A DNA stretch of 64,000 nt from Niallia endozanthoxylica (GCF_008710145.1 NZ_VYKL01000010.1:124001-188000); one strand, 5' to 3'; counted from the stretch's first letter, positions 17,916-25,831 are shown. Program-made: numbers and translations. Notes: a model not told the origin generated them from the sequence alone.

Positions 17916-17968
17916 GGTGCCAGTGCCAGTACAATTACTTTTATAATAAAAGTAATTGTACTGGCACC
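17916..17968. repeat. GGTGCCAG palindrome, variant of the GTGTCAGGCAC family
   Basis: GTGCCAGTACAATTACTTTT and its exact complement form a stem of about 21 bp (17923-17967), preceded by an extra GGTGCCA half-copy. Situated between convergent tatA and the HAD gene, it may also act as a terminator. Confidence 0.75.
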
Positions 17969-17978
17969 ATTCAATTTT

Positions 17979-18776
17979 TTAAAGGTTTAATAATTGACTT
18001 ACGGCATAAGCAAAGCCGTTTTCGTCATTTGTTTTAGTAACGATATCGGCTTCCTGCTGGACAGAAGCAGGAGAATTCCCCATGGCAACAGAGGTTGTGG
18101 CGACTTTAAATTGGGAAACATCATTACCGCCGTCTCCAAATGCATAGATATCAGTAAACTGTTGATTTGTTAATTGCTGATAGCGCAGGATGGCCGTTCC
18201 TTTATTGGCTTCTGTAGATGTAAATTCGATATTATTTGGATGTGAGGAAGCCATTGAAATCTTTAATTTCCCTTCGATTGCCTCTTTAGCTTCAGCAATT
18301 TTGTTAAGTTCATCCGGTCGAGCTACAGCCATAACTTTATAAATTTTGAGATGTTCCATTTCCAAAATATGACCATAATCATAATTCTGGAAAATTGGTT
18401 CAATCTCTTCAGGTTGTTTATCCTGTATGTCTGGATTTCGGCAAGGAAAGCCGCCCTGGTTGGTATATACCATTACCCATAAACCTAGGTTATGTAAAAT
18501 GGGAAACAGTTCTTGATAAGTGGTAATTGGCAAAGAAGCCTCAAATAAAGTATCTCTTGTTTCAGAGTAAATAATGGTCCCATTAATGCTAATAATGGGC
18601 GAGTCGAGCTTTTGGATAGCATCCAATTTAATTACATCTTCAACTGCCCTGCCTGTGTTAATCATGACACAGTGTCCTTGCTCCTTTAAATATTGAAGGA
18701 CCTTTAGATTTTCATCTGAAACCTCATGCTTTGAATTTAATAATGTACCATCTAAATCTATGGAGAAACATTTCAT
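17979..18776 (-). CDS. Cof-type HAD-IIB phosphatase
   Basis: A 265-residue haloacid dehalogenase-superfamily hydrolase. The nucleophile motif IDLDGTLLN is at residues 6-14, motif II threonine/serine at INTGRA and SINGT, and motif IV at FGDGGNDVSQF with MGNS near the C-terminus, plus a C2B cap between. Cof-type enzymes dephosphorylate sugar phosphates or flavin mononucleotide-like substrates. RBS AAAGGAA. It stands alone; specificity is not readable. Confidence 0.88.
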   Translation of the reverse strand: MKCFSIDLDGTLLNSKHEVSDENLKVLQYLKEQGHCVMINTGRAVEDVIKLDAIQKLDSPIISINGTIIYSETRDTLFEASLPITTYQELFPILHNLGLWVMVYTNQGGFPCRNPDIQDKQPEEIEPIFQNYDYGHILEMEHLKIYKVMAVARPDELNKIAEAKEAIEGKLKISMASSHPNNIEFTSTEANKGTAILRYQQLTNQQFTDIYAFGDGGNDVSQFKVATTSVAMGNSPASVQQEADIVTKTNDENGFAYAVSQLLNL

Positions 18777-18996
18777 CTTGTCGGATTCCTTTCATCGTAT
18801 CATAGGCACTCTTGAACATTTTTGTTCACATATTTACTATATCAAATAATTATCTGAGAAAAAATGCTCACTTCATTACACTTATGATTAAAGATTGGTA
18901 AAAAGCTTCATAAAAATAAGTGAATGTAAATGTTGAATAAGGTTTTCTCCCGTCGTGTATCTTATTACTGTAATACATCAAAGAGTTGAAAGAGGG

Positions 18997-19155
18997 ATGG
19001 GATTGGTTAATTATAACTTTGAGAAATTTAGGAAGATACAGAGTCAGCATAAGAGTGAATATGGAGGAGAAAGAGGTCGAGGCAGTAATAAAGATGATTA
19101 TAATACACAGGAAAATACAGATAAATCTCCGGGAGCTGCAGGCAGAACATTATAG
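18997..19155 (+). CDS. Small hydrophilic hypothetical protein (52 aa)
   Basis: Short open frame, strongly hydrophilic: NYNFEKFRKIQSQHKSEY, then GGERGRGSNKDDYNTQEN and TDKSPGAAGRTL. AGAGGG lies just before ATG 18997; a TTG two codons later (19003) is better spaced and may be the true start (50 aa). It has its own terminator. Composition is like small spore-associated proteins of bacilli but no family is recognised. Confidence 0.5.
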   Translation: MGLVNYNFEKFRKIQSQHKSEYGGERGRGSNKDDYNTQENTDKSPGAAGRTL

Positions 19156-19166
19156 ATAGTATTTGA

Positions 19167-19198
19167 AAGAAGCGAGTGAAATTCTTGCTTCTTTTTTT
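19167..19198 (+). terminator. Terminator after the small hydrophilic ORF
   Basis: AAGAAGC/GCTTCTT stem followed by seven T, which supports transcription of the preceding small frame. Confidence 0.72.
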
Positions 19199-19228
19199 AG
19201 GAAAAGCTTTTTTTATTAACCTTGTTGG

Positions 19229-19290
19229 TTTGTGACTAATTTAAAGCTGTGTGGGAAATGGACATTTCTTACGGATGAGTCAAAAATCTG
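19229..19290 (-). repeat. Short interspersed TGACTCATC repeat, copy A
   Basis: Read on the minus strand it begins TTTTTGACTCATCCGTAAG, continues AAATGTCCATTTC, and closes with an imperfect inverted end ATTAGTCACAA. It closely matches the 5' part of the repeat at 43103-43229 and shares its ends with 23975-24036. Confidence 0.65.
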
Positions 19291-19334
19291 ACTGAATAAC
19301 ATGATTCATTAACGAAGTCTTGGGAAAAAAAGTA

Positions 19335-19401
19335 CATAGTCTTAGAAAAATTACATATACTGTATTATAACAAAGGTTAATTAATTTAATCTGTATTACA
19401 G
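19335..19401 (+). promoter_or_regulatory. yhfH copy 2 promoter module
   Basis: ATA (19336-19338), 15 bases, CATATACT (19354-19361); CTGTATTATAAC at 19360 and CTGTATTAC at 19391, again 31 bp apart, as in copies 1 and 3. Confidence 0.55.
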
Positions 19402-19417
19402 AATGGAGGCGACTAAG

Positions 19418-19552
19418 ATGTTACAAAATCCACTAGAGTTTTTTAGACAATTACCGCAAAAGGAATGTGCAGAATGCGGTGAGATGATTGAAGAACAGGC
19501 TGAATCTTATTTAATGGAATGCGATCATTGCTTGTCTAAGCGGGATGAATAA
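19418..19552 (+). CDS. yhfH: YhfH-family zinc-ribbon-like small protein, copy 2
   Basis: A 44-residue paralogue starting MLQNPLEFFRQLPQK with C-A-E-C-G ... M-E-C-D-H-C-L. It is nearly identical to copy 1, including DNA-level similarity through the second half (AATCTTATTTAATGGAATGC in both), pointing to a recent duplication. RBS TGGAGG. Terminator at 19578-19617. Confidence 0.88.
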   Translation: MLQNPLEFFRQLPQKECAECGEMIEEQAESYLMECDHCLSKRDE

Positions 19553-19577
19553 AAATATCACTTATTAATATAAACGA

Positions 19578-19617
19578 ACTCTTTGTAGGATCAACCAATC
19601 TTATAAAGAGTTTTTTT
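19578..19617 (+). terminator. Terminator of yhfH copy 2
   Basis: AACTCTTTGTA/TATAAAGAGTT imperfect hairpin followed by seven T. Confidence 0.75.
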
Positions 19618-19727
19618 GTTTGAATCAAATCATTCCTTCCTGCCAGTAATTAACGGTTTGAAAAAAGAAAGGATTCCTGTGTGAGGGTCATACTAGGGTT
19701 GTGGTAATGAAAGGGGGAGAAATCTTT

Positions 19728-20402
19728 ATGGATTTAGAATGGTTTGACCGGGTTTGCGGTGAGCTGCAGGACAGTCTTGATTCCATTTGCAGTAAGTATG
19801 ATGAAAATGGTGGAATGTCTGTAGAACGTGGAGCGAAGCATCCGAGAATGGACTTTTTTATTGAAAATGGAGAGGAGGATAGAGATTATTTTTGTACCAT
19901 TTATTTTGATCCTCGAAATGAAGAATTTTATATAGAATCCTTTGATCCTGATCTTGGCTATGAGAGCAAGGTTGTGCTGGCTGATATCGAGGATATTGTA
20001 GATGCTGTTCATGAAAGCTTCCATATTTATCTGGAAGAAGATGTCTCAGTAGAAGAGGACATGCTTGACGATGATACTGAATATTATTTAACAGATAATG
20101 ATGAAATCGAACGGAGTAATGAGGATGGCGACAATTCAGATATATACCTCGAGGAAGTCGATGTAGAATGGGAAACCCCTGAAGTAACAGCTTATTATCA
20201 AGAAAATGAAGTGGAAGTTACGTACCAGTTCGGGATTGTCCAAGAAACAGGGGATGGTGTGCTGCGACGCGTCAATCGTATCTGGACGGAAGATGATGAT
20301 TTGCTGAAGGATGAAACAAACTTTATTTTCAGTAAGGAAGAAGCAAGTACCATTATCGCGATGATTGCTAGTCATATGGATTCATTAAGTATGATGGAAT
20401 AA
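19728..20402 (+). CDS. Acidic hypothetical protein (224 aa)
   Basis: A very acidic soluble protein with no signal peptide or membrane segment. It opens MDLEWFDRVCGELQDSLDSI, has a middle stretch rich in Asp/Glu (VEEDMLDDDTEYYLTDND), and a C-terminal region with alternating strands. The start at 19728 follows GGGGGAGA; an upstream in-frame ATG lacks a site. I do not recognise a family. Close spacing (51 bp) to the next small gene suggests co-transcription. Confidence 0.75.
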   Translation: MDLEWFDRVCGELQDSLDSICSKYDENGGMSVERGAKHPRMDFFIENGEEDRDYFCTIYFDPRNEEFYIESFDPDLGYESKVVLADIEDIVDAVHESFHIYLEEDVSVEEDMLDDDTEYYLTDNDEIERSNEDGDNSDIYLEEVDVEWETPEVTAYYQENEVEVTYQFGIVQETGDGVLRRVNRIWTEDDDLLKDETNFIFSKEEASTIIAMIASHMDSLSMME

Positions 20403-20453
20403 CACTAACCGTATAATCGTTTTCACAAGTGCTTTGGAGAAAGGAGACATCGT

Positions 20454-20624
20454 ATGGCAAATAATAATAAGGAAGCTTTAGATGTGGTAGATCAGCCATC
20501 TATGGCTAAAAGTAGTACGGAACTCGGAATGGAAAAAGAAACAAAGAACGCGAAGCTGGCAAGTAAACCAAAAATTGGTGAAACCATTGTTGGAGATGAT
20601 GGAATAACAGGGCGAATTAGATAA
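20454..20624 (+). CDS. Small hypothetical protein (56 aa)
   Basis: A 56-residue hydrophilic protein beginning MANNNKEALDVVDQPS and ending KPKIGETIVGDDGITGRIR, with an ideal AAAGGAGA site. No Cys or membrane segment. It lies 51 bp behind the acidic 224-aa gene and ahead of a strong terminator, so the two probably form a unit. No function is recognised. Confidence 0.68.
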   Translation: MANNNKEALDVVDQPSMAKSSTELGMEKETKNAKLASKPKIGETIVGDDGITGRIR

Positions 20625-20650
20625 CCGATTCATGCTGCTGAATTTATATA

Positions 20651-20700
20651 TAATGAAGAAAAATGGCTGCCTAAATGTATGCAGCCATTTTCTTCATTTA
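20651..20700. terminator. Terminator after the 56-aa gene
   Basis: A 16-17 bp stem, AATGAAGAAAA-TGGCTGC with its complement, separated by CTAAATGTAT; T-rich on both outer sides. Confidence 0.75.
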
Positions 20701-20734
20701 TTTGGGTAAATGGAAGGTAAATATGTATAGTAAG

Positions 20735-20791
20735 TGCCATTATTTAAAATAATGGCATTGTGAGGGAGCTGGTAAAATACCATCCCTCACA
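20735..20791. other. Two back-to-back perfect hairpins
   Basis: TGCCATTATT/AATAATGGCA (20735-20757) and TGTGAGGGA/TCCCTCACA with an inner GGTA/TACC (20759-20791) are separated by one base. Neither has a T tract. They lie in the 298-bp gap upstream of the convergent CsxC gene; nothing else is seen there. Confidence 0.55.
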
Positions 20792-20922
20792 TGCATATTC
20801 AACATTTTCAGAATGGGGTTATTTATGATGATATTTTGCAGGAACTACTTTTTCATTACACAGTGAGGAAGAGTATAAGGATGCTGGCAATACCATGATT
20901 TTGTAAGTCTTCTTATAAACAA

Positions 20923-21660
20923 TTATTCACAATCACAGTCATCGTCATTGGTTGTAGAAGTAACAAATACATGCTGATTTTGAAGGATTTTAATTTTAAA
21001 ATCAATGACTAGCTTATCTTCTGTTTTAGTAAATGTGCCTTCATTCATGAGGTCAGAAGATTCGAGCAAACATCTATCTACTGCCTCCACCCATTCAATG
21101 ATCTTACTGGAAACCAATTCGCAATATGGCAGTTCATTATAATTTTCTGAACTTGCTTGGTGGAATTGAGAAAGATCACTTGACATCAACTCATCTTTTT
21201 CAGGATAACCGGAAGGTAATGGTTTTGTGACGTAAAAGTCAAATTCTTGACGGTTATTATTTTTTGGCATTTCTGGTTTGGCGATGAAATCTTTAATTTC
21301 TGTAATAAGACTGAACGGAATATGCTCTGTATGTGAATGTAAATCAGATGAAACAGCTGCAGACTTAGAAGTTACCTCTGTTATGGCTGCATATTGAATA
21401 TTTTTCCGGACATACCCCTTGATAAATAATTTATTTGTAGGCAGTAAAAGTCTGCACTGGGTTAAAACCAGCTGTTTTTTAACATCTTTGATCTCAAGCA
21501 CATTCTCAGGAAAACAAGTTCTGTGTACAGTATGAACCTGTAAACAAGGTTCTGCTAAAACGACCGGCACCTTTGTAAGTACCTTTCCAATGTTAATTTG
21601 CGGGCGGTAATACTTTTGCTCATAAGCATCTTTACGATTGTGTTTTTTATTATCTGACAT
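20923..21660 (-). CDS. CsxC/SPOCS-like spore surface protein, paralogue 1
   Basis: A 245-residue protein with the core PVVLAEPCLQVHTVHRTCFP, VLEIKDVKKQLVLTQCRLL, KLFIKGYVRKNIQYA, resembling the CsxC/SPOCS (DUF3794-like) module of spore coat and exosporium proteins. The C-terminus repeats a related beta-rich block (LVIDFKIKILQNQHVFV) and ends DDDCDCE with cysteines. ATG 21660 has an AGGAGG site; an upstream extension does not. It is paralogous to 25983-26717, and both have a matching sigma-K-type promoter, consistent with mother-cell expression. Confidence 0.75.
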   Translation of the reverse strand: MSDNKKHNRKDAYEQKYYRPQINIGKVLTKVPVVLAEPCLQVHTVHRTCFPENVLEIKDVKKQLVLTQCRLLLPTNKLFIKGYVRKNIQYAAITEVTSKSAAVSSDLHSHTEHIPFSLITEIKDFIAKPEMPKNNNRQEFDFYVTKPLPSGYPEKDELMSSDLSQFHQASSENYNELPYCELVSSKIIEWVEAVDRCLLESSDLMNEGTFTKTEDKLVIDFKIKILQNQHVFVTSTTNDDDCDCE

Positions 21661-21691
21661 TTTAAATCCTCCTACTGGGAACAGAATAGTG

Positions 21692-21718
21692 TATTCTATG
21701 CTGGGCATATAACCATGT
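21692..21718 (-). promoter_or_regulatory. Sigma-K-like promoter of CsxC paralogue 1
   Basis: On the minus strand AC, 16 bases, CATAGAATA fits the sigma-K pattern (AC-N16/17-CATANNNTA). The -10 and the following CACTA..TCTG bases are the same as upstream of paralogue 2. Confidence 0.72.
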
Positions 21719-21799
21719 ATGGGTAAACGCCCAGGGACAGGTCAGAAAACGAAAAAACATTTAATTCCAAAGTTAGTGAAGTTTTTTATAAAAATGGTT

Positions 21800-21868
21800 C
21801 ATCATTTCAGAGGAAAGGCATATACTGTACTATAACAAATAAGATACGTTAAAATCTGTATTATAAAA
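21800..21868 (+). promoter_or_regulatory. yhfH copy 3 promoter module
   Basis: ATC (21801-21803), 15 bases, CATATACT (21819-21826); CTGTACTATAAC at 21825 and CTGTATTATAAA at 21856, 31 bp apart as in the other two copies. Confidence 0.55.
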
Positions 21869-21880
21869 AGGAGAGGTTAA

Positions 21881-22015
21881 ATGATGCGTAGTACAGTAGA
21901 TCAAATCAAGGAATTACCGAAAAAGGTATGTGCGGAATGTGGTCAAATTATTGATGAAAAGGTTGAATCCTTTTTAATGGAATGTGATTATTGTTTATCG
22001 AAGAAAGAGGAATAA
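21881..22015 (+). CDS. yhfH: YhfH-family zinc-ribbon-like small protein, copy 3
   Basis: A 44-residue paralogue beginning MMRSTVDQIKELPKK with C-A-E-C-G ... M-E-C-D-Y-C-L. It is more diverged at the N-terminus than copies 1 and 2 but keeps the two Cys-x-x-Cys pairs and the conserved upstream module. RBS AGGAGAGG. Its terminator (22032-22059) is like that of copy 1. The second ATG (21884) is an equally possible start. Confidence 0.87.
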   Translation: MMRSTVDQIKELPKKVCAECGQIIDEKVESFLMECDYCLSKKEE

Positions 22016-22031
22016 AAATAGTGGGATATAA

Positions 22032-22059
22032 AAACCTCCAAATAAATTGGAGGTTTTTT
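22032..22059 (+). terminator. Terminator of yhfH copy 3
   Basis: AACCTCCAA/TTGGAGGTT hairpin and T tract, nearly the same as after copy 1. Confidence 0.83.
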
Positions 22060-22107
22060 GCGTTACTATAAAAGGGGCTCCAAAACAGTTTAACTAAAAA
22101 TATTCCA

Positions 22108-22145
22108 ACCTAATCAAACTTACTTATTTTGATTAGGTTTTTTAT
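22108..22145 (+). terminator. AACCTAATCAAA hairpin upstream of tnpB
   Basis: AACCTAATCAAA/TTTGATTAGGTT with TTTTTT. It could be a second terminator for yhfH copy 3 or part of the left end of the tnpB element. Confidence 0.7.
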
Positions 22146-22217
22146 ATAAACTTTAGAGGGCATTTGTTAGAAAAACAAACATATGTTTGGTATAATGTTA
22201 GTAAGGGGGTGAAAATA

Positions 22218-23630
22218 GTGAGTTTAACATATAGTAGAAAAATTAAAGTGAGCTTTGTAAAAGAAGCTGAACTTATTCTAGACGGACAAAGCAAAATTTG
22301 TAATTGGTTGTATAATCAATTATTAGATGCCTGTCAAAAAGACTATAGGGAAAATCATCAGGCTTTAAAATTATTAAAAGACAGAAATCTTCGTAATTAT
22401 GGTGTTTCTTTAAAGGCAAAACACCCTTTTTTACATACCGTTTTTTCCTCTCCTTTAAAAGAACCCGCAGAACGCTTAAAAAAGGCATATGAAGGGTTTT
22501 TTAAGAATGGTCGGGGGTATCCAAAATTTCGTAGTTGGAAGAAAAAATGGTTTAGTTTGGTGTTCGATGAACCCAACAAAGGATGGGAACTAATCCATGA
22601 TGGCACAGAAGTATCTGTGTCTCTAGGGGATATTCCTGATCTCCCAAAGGGAAAGGGAAAGAGAAACCCCTCTGTCATTGGGAAATTGAAAGAACCCTTT
22701 CGATTAAAAGAAGGAGAGTTGGTTAAAACCTTTAGTATCTGTAAACAACAAGGTGTTTTCTATGCTGTTTTTACCATTGAAAAATGTAAGCAAGAAGAAC
22801 TTTTGCATAAGGAGAAACTGTCGGCCTATCGAAAAGAGTGTCATTTGGCTAAAAAGGAAAAACGAAAGTTGCCTAAAAAGCCTATTTTGAAGGAGAGAAA
22901 AATGGAAATTCCTTCTGATGTAAAGTGGGTAGCCTTAGACCCCAATCATAAGAATTTTTTTGTATCGATGGATTATAAAGGTGAATCCATTGAGTTTGCC
23001 AAAATAAAGGAAATCAACTATTGGGATAAGAAAATCGACCATCTAAAGTCTCTTCGGGATGTTTGTGAAAAACACTATCGCAAACGTAAAACACAACATG
23101 GAAACAGCTATACCGCCCATAGCCCTCGTTGGAATCGGTTGAATCGTGCATTGGACAAAGCCTATCATGGTCGTCGAGAACAAATAAAGACGGCCCTGTA
23201 CAGTATCGCACATGAACTCTACCGACGTTATGACCTTGTATTAATCGGAGATTACACCCCAAACACAGGAACCGCTAAGTTCGAGAATATGCACCGTAGT
23301 ATGTTGAATCAAGAAAAGATAGGAGAGTTCCGTAACGTACTAGAATGGGTTTCTTCTAAGTTGGAAAAGTTTTATATAAAAGTGAATGAACATAACACAA
23401 CAAAGGAATGTTGCGTCTGTGGACATTTAGAAAAGAAAGACCCTAGTGTTCGAGAGTTTGAATGTGCGTCATGTGGAACGAAAATCCTGCGGGATATTAA
23501 CTCTTCTGTCAATATAGGGAAAAAGGCAGGGTATCTCCTAGAAACATCCAAACATCTACTGCAAGAATTCACTTACAAAGGTGAATATCGATATGGACAA
23601 AAAGTATTCGTAGGGATAAACAAACAATAA
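22218..23630 (+). CDS. tnpB: TnpB-family RNA-guided endonuclease, atypical RuvC-II
   Basis: A 470-residue IS200/IS605/IS1341-type TnpB. RuvC-I carries Asp in VALDPNHKNF (near residue 236); the zinc ribbon is CCVCGHLEKK...CASCG (near 396-422); RuvC-III Asp is in LRDINSSVNI. The usual RuvC-II I-E-D-L is IGDYTP here, so the canonical Glu is Gly. A Glu in KVNEHNTTKECCVCG, next to the zinc ribbon, may replace it, as in TnpBs described with a rearranged active site. GTG 22218 is chosen because GGGGGTG precedes it. No TnpA transposase is next to it, so it cannot move alone. Confidence 0.9.
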   Translation: MSLTYSRKIKVSFVKEAELILDGQSKICNWLYNQLLDACQKDYRENHQALKLLKDRNLRNYGVSLKAKHPFLHTVFSSPLKEPAERLKKAYEGFFKNGRGYPKFRSWKKKWFSLVFDEPNKGWELIHDGTEVSVSLGDIPDLPKGKGKRNPSVIGKLKEPFRLKEGELVKTFSICKQQGVFYAVFTIEKCKQEELLHKEKLSAYRKECHLAKKEKRKLPKKPILKERKMEIPSDVKWVALDPNHKNFFVSMDYKGESIEFAKIKEINYWDKKIDHLKSLRDVCEKHYRKRKTQHGNSYTAHSPRWNRLNRALDKAYHGRREQIKTALYSIAHELYRRYDLVLIGDYTPNTGTAKFENMHRSMLNQEKIGEFRNVLEWVSSKLEKFYIKVNEHNTTKECCVCGHLEKKDPSVREFECASCGTKILRDINSSVNIGKKAGYLLETSKHLLQEFTYKGEYRYGQKVFVGINKQ

Positions 23631-23825
23631 ATTGCCAAGCCAGGGCTAGATAGGAGTATTTCATACGCTTGAACTATCTATACTTTCGATCAATGGCTTT
23701 CCCATTTGAGAGCAGGAAGTACTCATTTGTACGGAAAAACATTGGTCACTGCCGACAAAGTCCACACGGAAAGACGGCTTTGACTCGGAGAAAAATATTT
23801 TCTCAGGTGTGCAATTTTAGCTAGA
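23631..23825 (+). ncRNA. Candidate omega RNA / right end of the tnpB element
   Basis: The region just 3' of tnpB is non-coding and structured: TAGATAG/CTATCTA, CCGACAAAG/CTTTG..CTCGG, the GAGAAAA/TTTTCTC hairpin (near 23793-23809), and CACAC (23762 area) with GTGTG closing it. TnpB guide RNAs lie at this position. The exact 3' end, and hence the guide, is not visible without other copies. Confidence 0.55.
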
Positions 23826-23974
23826 TTTATATAATGAATAACTTTAAATAAATTTAGTTATAATTGAGCAGAAAATTTTGTGCGGTCTAATACTTTTGTC
23901 TATATATCCAACTTATTAAATCGACATAGGAATTCTTTTTCTATCATGTACGGGCAGTAAACATGGTTCTCCCG

Positions 23975-24036
23975 CTAGATATATGACTCATCCGTATGAA
24001 AAATCTTTTTCGCTTAGATGAGTCAAATATCCACTA
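23975..24036. repeat. Short interspersed TGACTCATC repeat, copy C
   Basis: CTAGATATATGACTCATC at one end and GATGAGTCAAATATC..CTAG at the other make a short MITE-like palindrome with CCGTATGAAA inside, shared with the repeats at 19229 and 43103. The rest of the 23826-24192 gap holds only AT-rich sequence and a likely TATAAT promoter element for yppF near 24138. Confidence 0.65.
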
Positions 24037-24192
24037 GTATATGTCGAAATATTAAAAAGGACATATATAAAATGATTGTAGAAAAATGTCGGTAGTTTGA
24101 AAATTTGTTTAATAAGTGTAATCTAAATCACATGCTATAATCATTTTGTAGTTAAACGAAAGTAAAAATGTAAATGAAAGAGTGGGATTACT

Positions 24193-24372
24193 ATGTTACT
24201 AGAATTAACGAATCGATTTATATCAGAAAAAAAACGTAACCCATCACATGTGAATGAATTGCTTGATTATATCCAAAAGAATTATATACATGGCGAACTA
24301 TCTATTAAAGAGTACAAAAATCTATATTTCGAACTAGACAAAAAAAACGCAGTTAAACCAAGTTTTGCATAA
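24193..24372 (+). CDS. yppF: YppF-like small protein
   Basis: A 59-residue protein starting MLLELTNRFISEKKRNP with the YppF-like core NELLDYIQKNYIHGELSIKEYKNL. All-helical, no Cys and no membrane segment. Its own terminator follows and a TATAAT element lies about 55 bp upstream. YppF is conserved in Bacillaceae but has no established function. Match is from memory of the B. subtilis protein. Confidence 0.72.
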   Translation: MLLELTNRFISEKKRNPSHVNELLDYIQKNYIHGELSIKEYKNLYFELDKKNAVKPSFA

Positions 24373-24378
24373 AATATA

Positions 24379-24436
24379 TGGGGCTTAAGTTTATTGCTTC
24401 CAATGGAAGTGAATGAACTTAAGCCCCATGTTTTTT
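24379..24436 (+). terminator. Terminator of yppF
   Basis: A perfect 14-bp stem ATGGGGCTTAAGTT/AACTTAAGCCCCAT with an inner GCTTCCAATGGAAGT hairpin and TTTTTT. Confidence 0.88.
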
Positions 24437-24495
24437 CCTATATTAAGTATGAGTCAGTCTGTTACTCTTAAAAGAATAGGTTAATCTTCTGGATA

Positions 24496-25734
24496 TTACT
24501 TTGCTAAATGGGTTGCAGGTACGGTGGGTAAAATCACTTCAACAGTGGTTCCTTTTTGCAGTTTACTTGTGATTTTGAGTTCGCCGTCGTGATTTTCAAT
24601 AATTTTATAGCTAGTCATTAATCCTAAACCCGTTCCTTTTTCTTTTGTTGTATAGAATGGTTCGCCAAGTGTCGGAATACGGTCTTCAGGAATCCCAACA
24701 CCGTTATCAATAAAGCTGATGGAAACTTTGTCTTTTAACAGTTTCTTGACTTTTACATCAATATTTCCTCCGTTTGGCATGGCTTCAATAGAGTTCTTCA
24801 AAATATTAATAAATACTTGTTTTAACTGATTTTCCTCGCAAACAATGGTGGGAATATCATCTTCAAAATCGACAAAGATTTGTACATTTTTTAATATAGC
24901 TTGTGTATTAATAAGTGTCACAACATCTTTGATTAGGTGCTGTATCTCTCTATCTTTGAACACAATGGCTGTTGGTTTCGCTAAAACTAAAAATTCGCTG
25001 ATAATGAGATTAATCCGTTCTAATTCTGATAAGACAAGATCAAAATGTTCCCTTTCATCGGTATATTTAGACCTAAATAACTGAATAAATCCTTTAATGG
25101 AGGTCAAAGGATTCCTGATTTCATGTGCAATTCCTGCTGCCATTTGTCCAACCAAGGCTAGTTTTTCTGATTTCTCCAGAAGCCCCTCAGTTTCTTCTTT
25201 TTTATCCGTAATATCTTTAAAAACAGATAAAACAACTGTTTTCCCTTCAAATAGTATTAATTGGCTGGAAATTTCAACAAAAACGGTTTTATTATCGAGT
25301 CGTATTAGTTTTTGCTCCACATTATTGGTTGGTTTTTTTTCTTTTTGGAGCAGTTCCATTCGTTTTTGCGCAAGTTCCTGATAATGAGGCGTGATAAAGT
25401 GATAGATGGATTTCCCTACAATCTCATCTTTTGTTTCAGCTCCCAATAGTTCTTTGCCTGCTTCATTTACATAAAGAACCATATTTTGATTGTGAATCAG
25501 GATAGAATCCGGTATCGTTTCAATTAATTGCTGATAATTTTTTTCTGTTTCATCCATTTTTTCAATATAACATGTTAATTGATCATATTGCTTGCCAATA
25601 AACCAAGCAATAAGAATGCCAATAATCATATCTAGGAGGATTTCCCATTCTGAGAAATCTCTAAACAACAGTATCCGGAAACATTCAAGGAGAATGAAAA
25701 TACCGATTAAAAATATACGTCCTTTTACTTTCAT
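24496..25734 (-). CDS. PAS-domain membrane histidine kinase, orphan (sporulation-type)
   Basis: A 412-residue kinase: two membrane helices (residues about 5-22 and 30-47), a PAS domain (about 68-185, ending VFKDITDKKEE), the HisKA box LVGQMAAGIAHEIRNPLTSIKGF with the phosphorylated His near residue 205, and HATPase_c N-, G1- and G2-boxes (NILKNSIEAM, FIDNGVGIP, GTGLGLM). The H-box sequence is that of the KinA-E sporulation kinases that phosphorylate Spo0F. No response regulator is adjacent, which fits a phosphorelay input kinase. RBS GAGGGT. Confidence 0.88.
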   Translation of the reverse strand: MKVKGRIFLIGIFILLECFRILLFRDFSEWEILLDMIIGILIAWFIGKQYDQLTCYIEKMDETEKNYQQLIETIPDSILIHNQNMVLYVNEAGKELLGAETKDEIVGKSIYHFITPHYQELAQKRMELLQKEKKPTNNVEQKLIRLDNKTVFVEISSQLILFEGKTVVLSVFKDITDKKEETEGLLEKSEKLALVGQMAAGIAHEIRNPLTSIKGFIQLFRSKYTDEREHFDLVLSELERINLIISEFLVLAKPTAIVFKDREIQHLIKDVVTLINTQAILKNVQIFVDFEDDIPTIVCEENQLKQVFINILKNSIEAMPNGGNIDVKVKKLLKDKVSISFIDNGVGIPEDRIPTLGEPFYTTKEKGTGLGLMTSYKIIENHDGELKITSKLQKGTTVEVILPTVPATHLAK

Positions 25735-25790
25735 AAATGATACCCTCGTAGAATTTTGTCGAATAACAGTATTTTAACATAAAAAGTATG

Positions 25791-25823
25791 GATACGGTGC
25801 TATTAGAAGCATAGCACCGTATC
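25791..25823. other. Perfect 13-bp hairpin upstream of the kinase gene
   Basis: GATACGGTGCTAT/ATAGCACCGTATC with a seven-base loop, about 55 bp upstream of the minus-strand kinase start and downstream of the CsxC-2 terminator. Operator or secondary terminator cannot be decided. Confidence 0.55.
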
Positions 25824-25831
25824 TAAGCAAG

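Noticed and set aside
20651-20791. Three consecutive hairpins considered as a CRISPR-like array
   Set aside because: The stems are unrelated in sequence and there are no repeats or spacers of equal length.
20791-20900. A 36-codon frame starting MHIQHFQNG
   Set aside because: There is no ribosome binding site and it starts at the foot of a hairpin.
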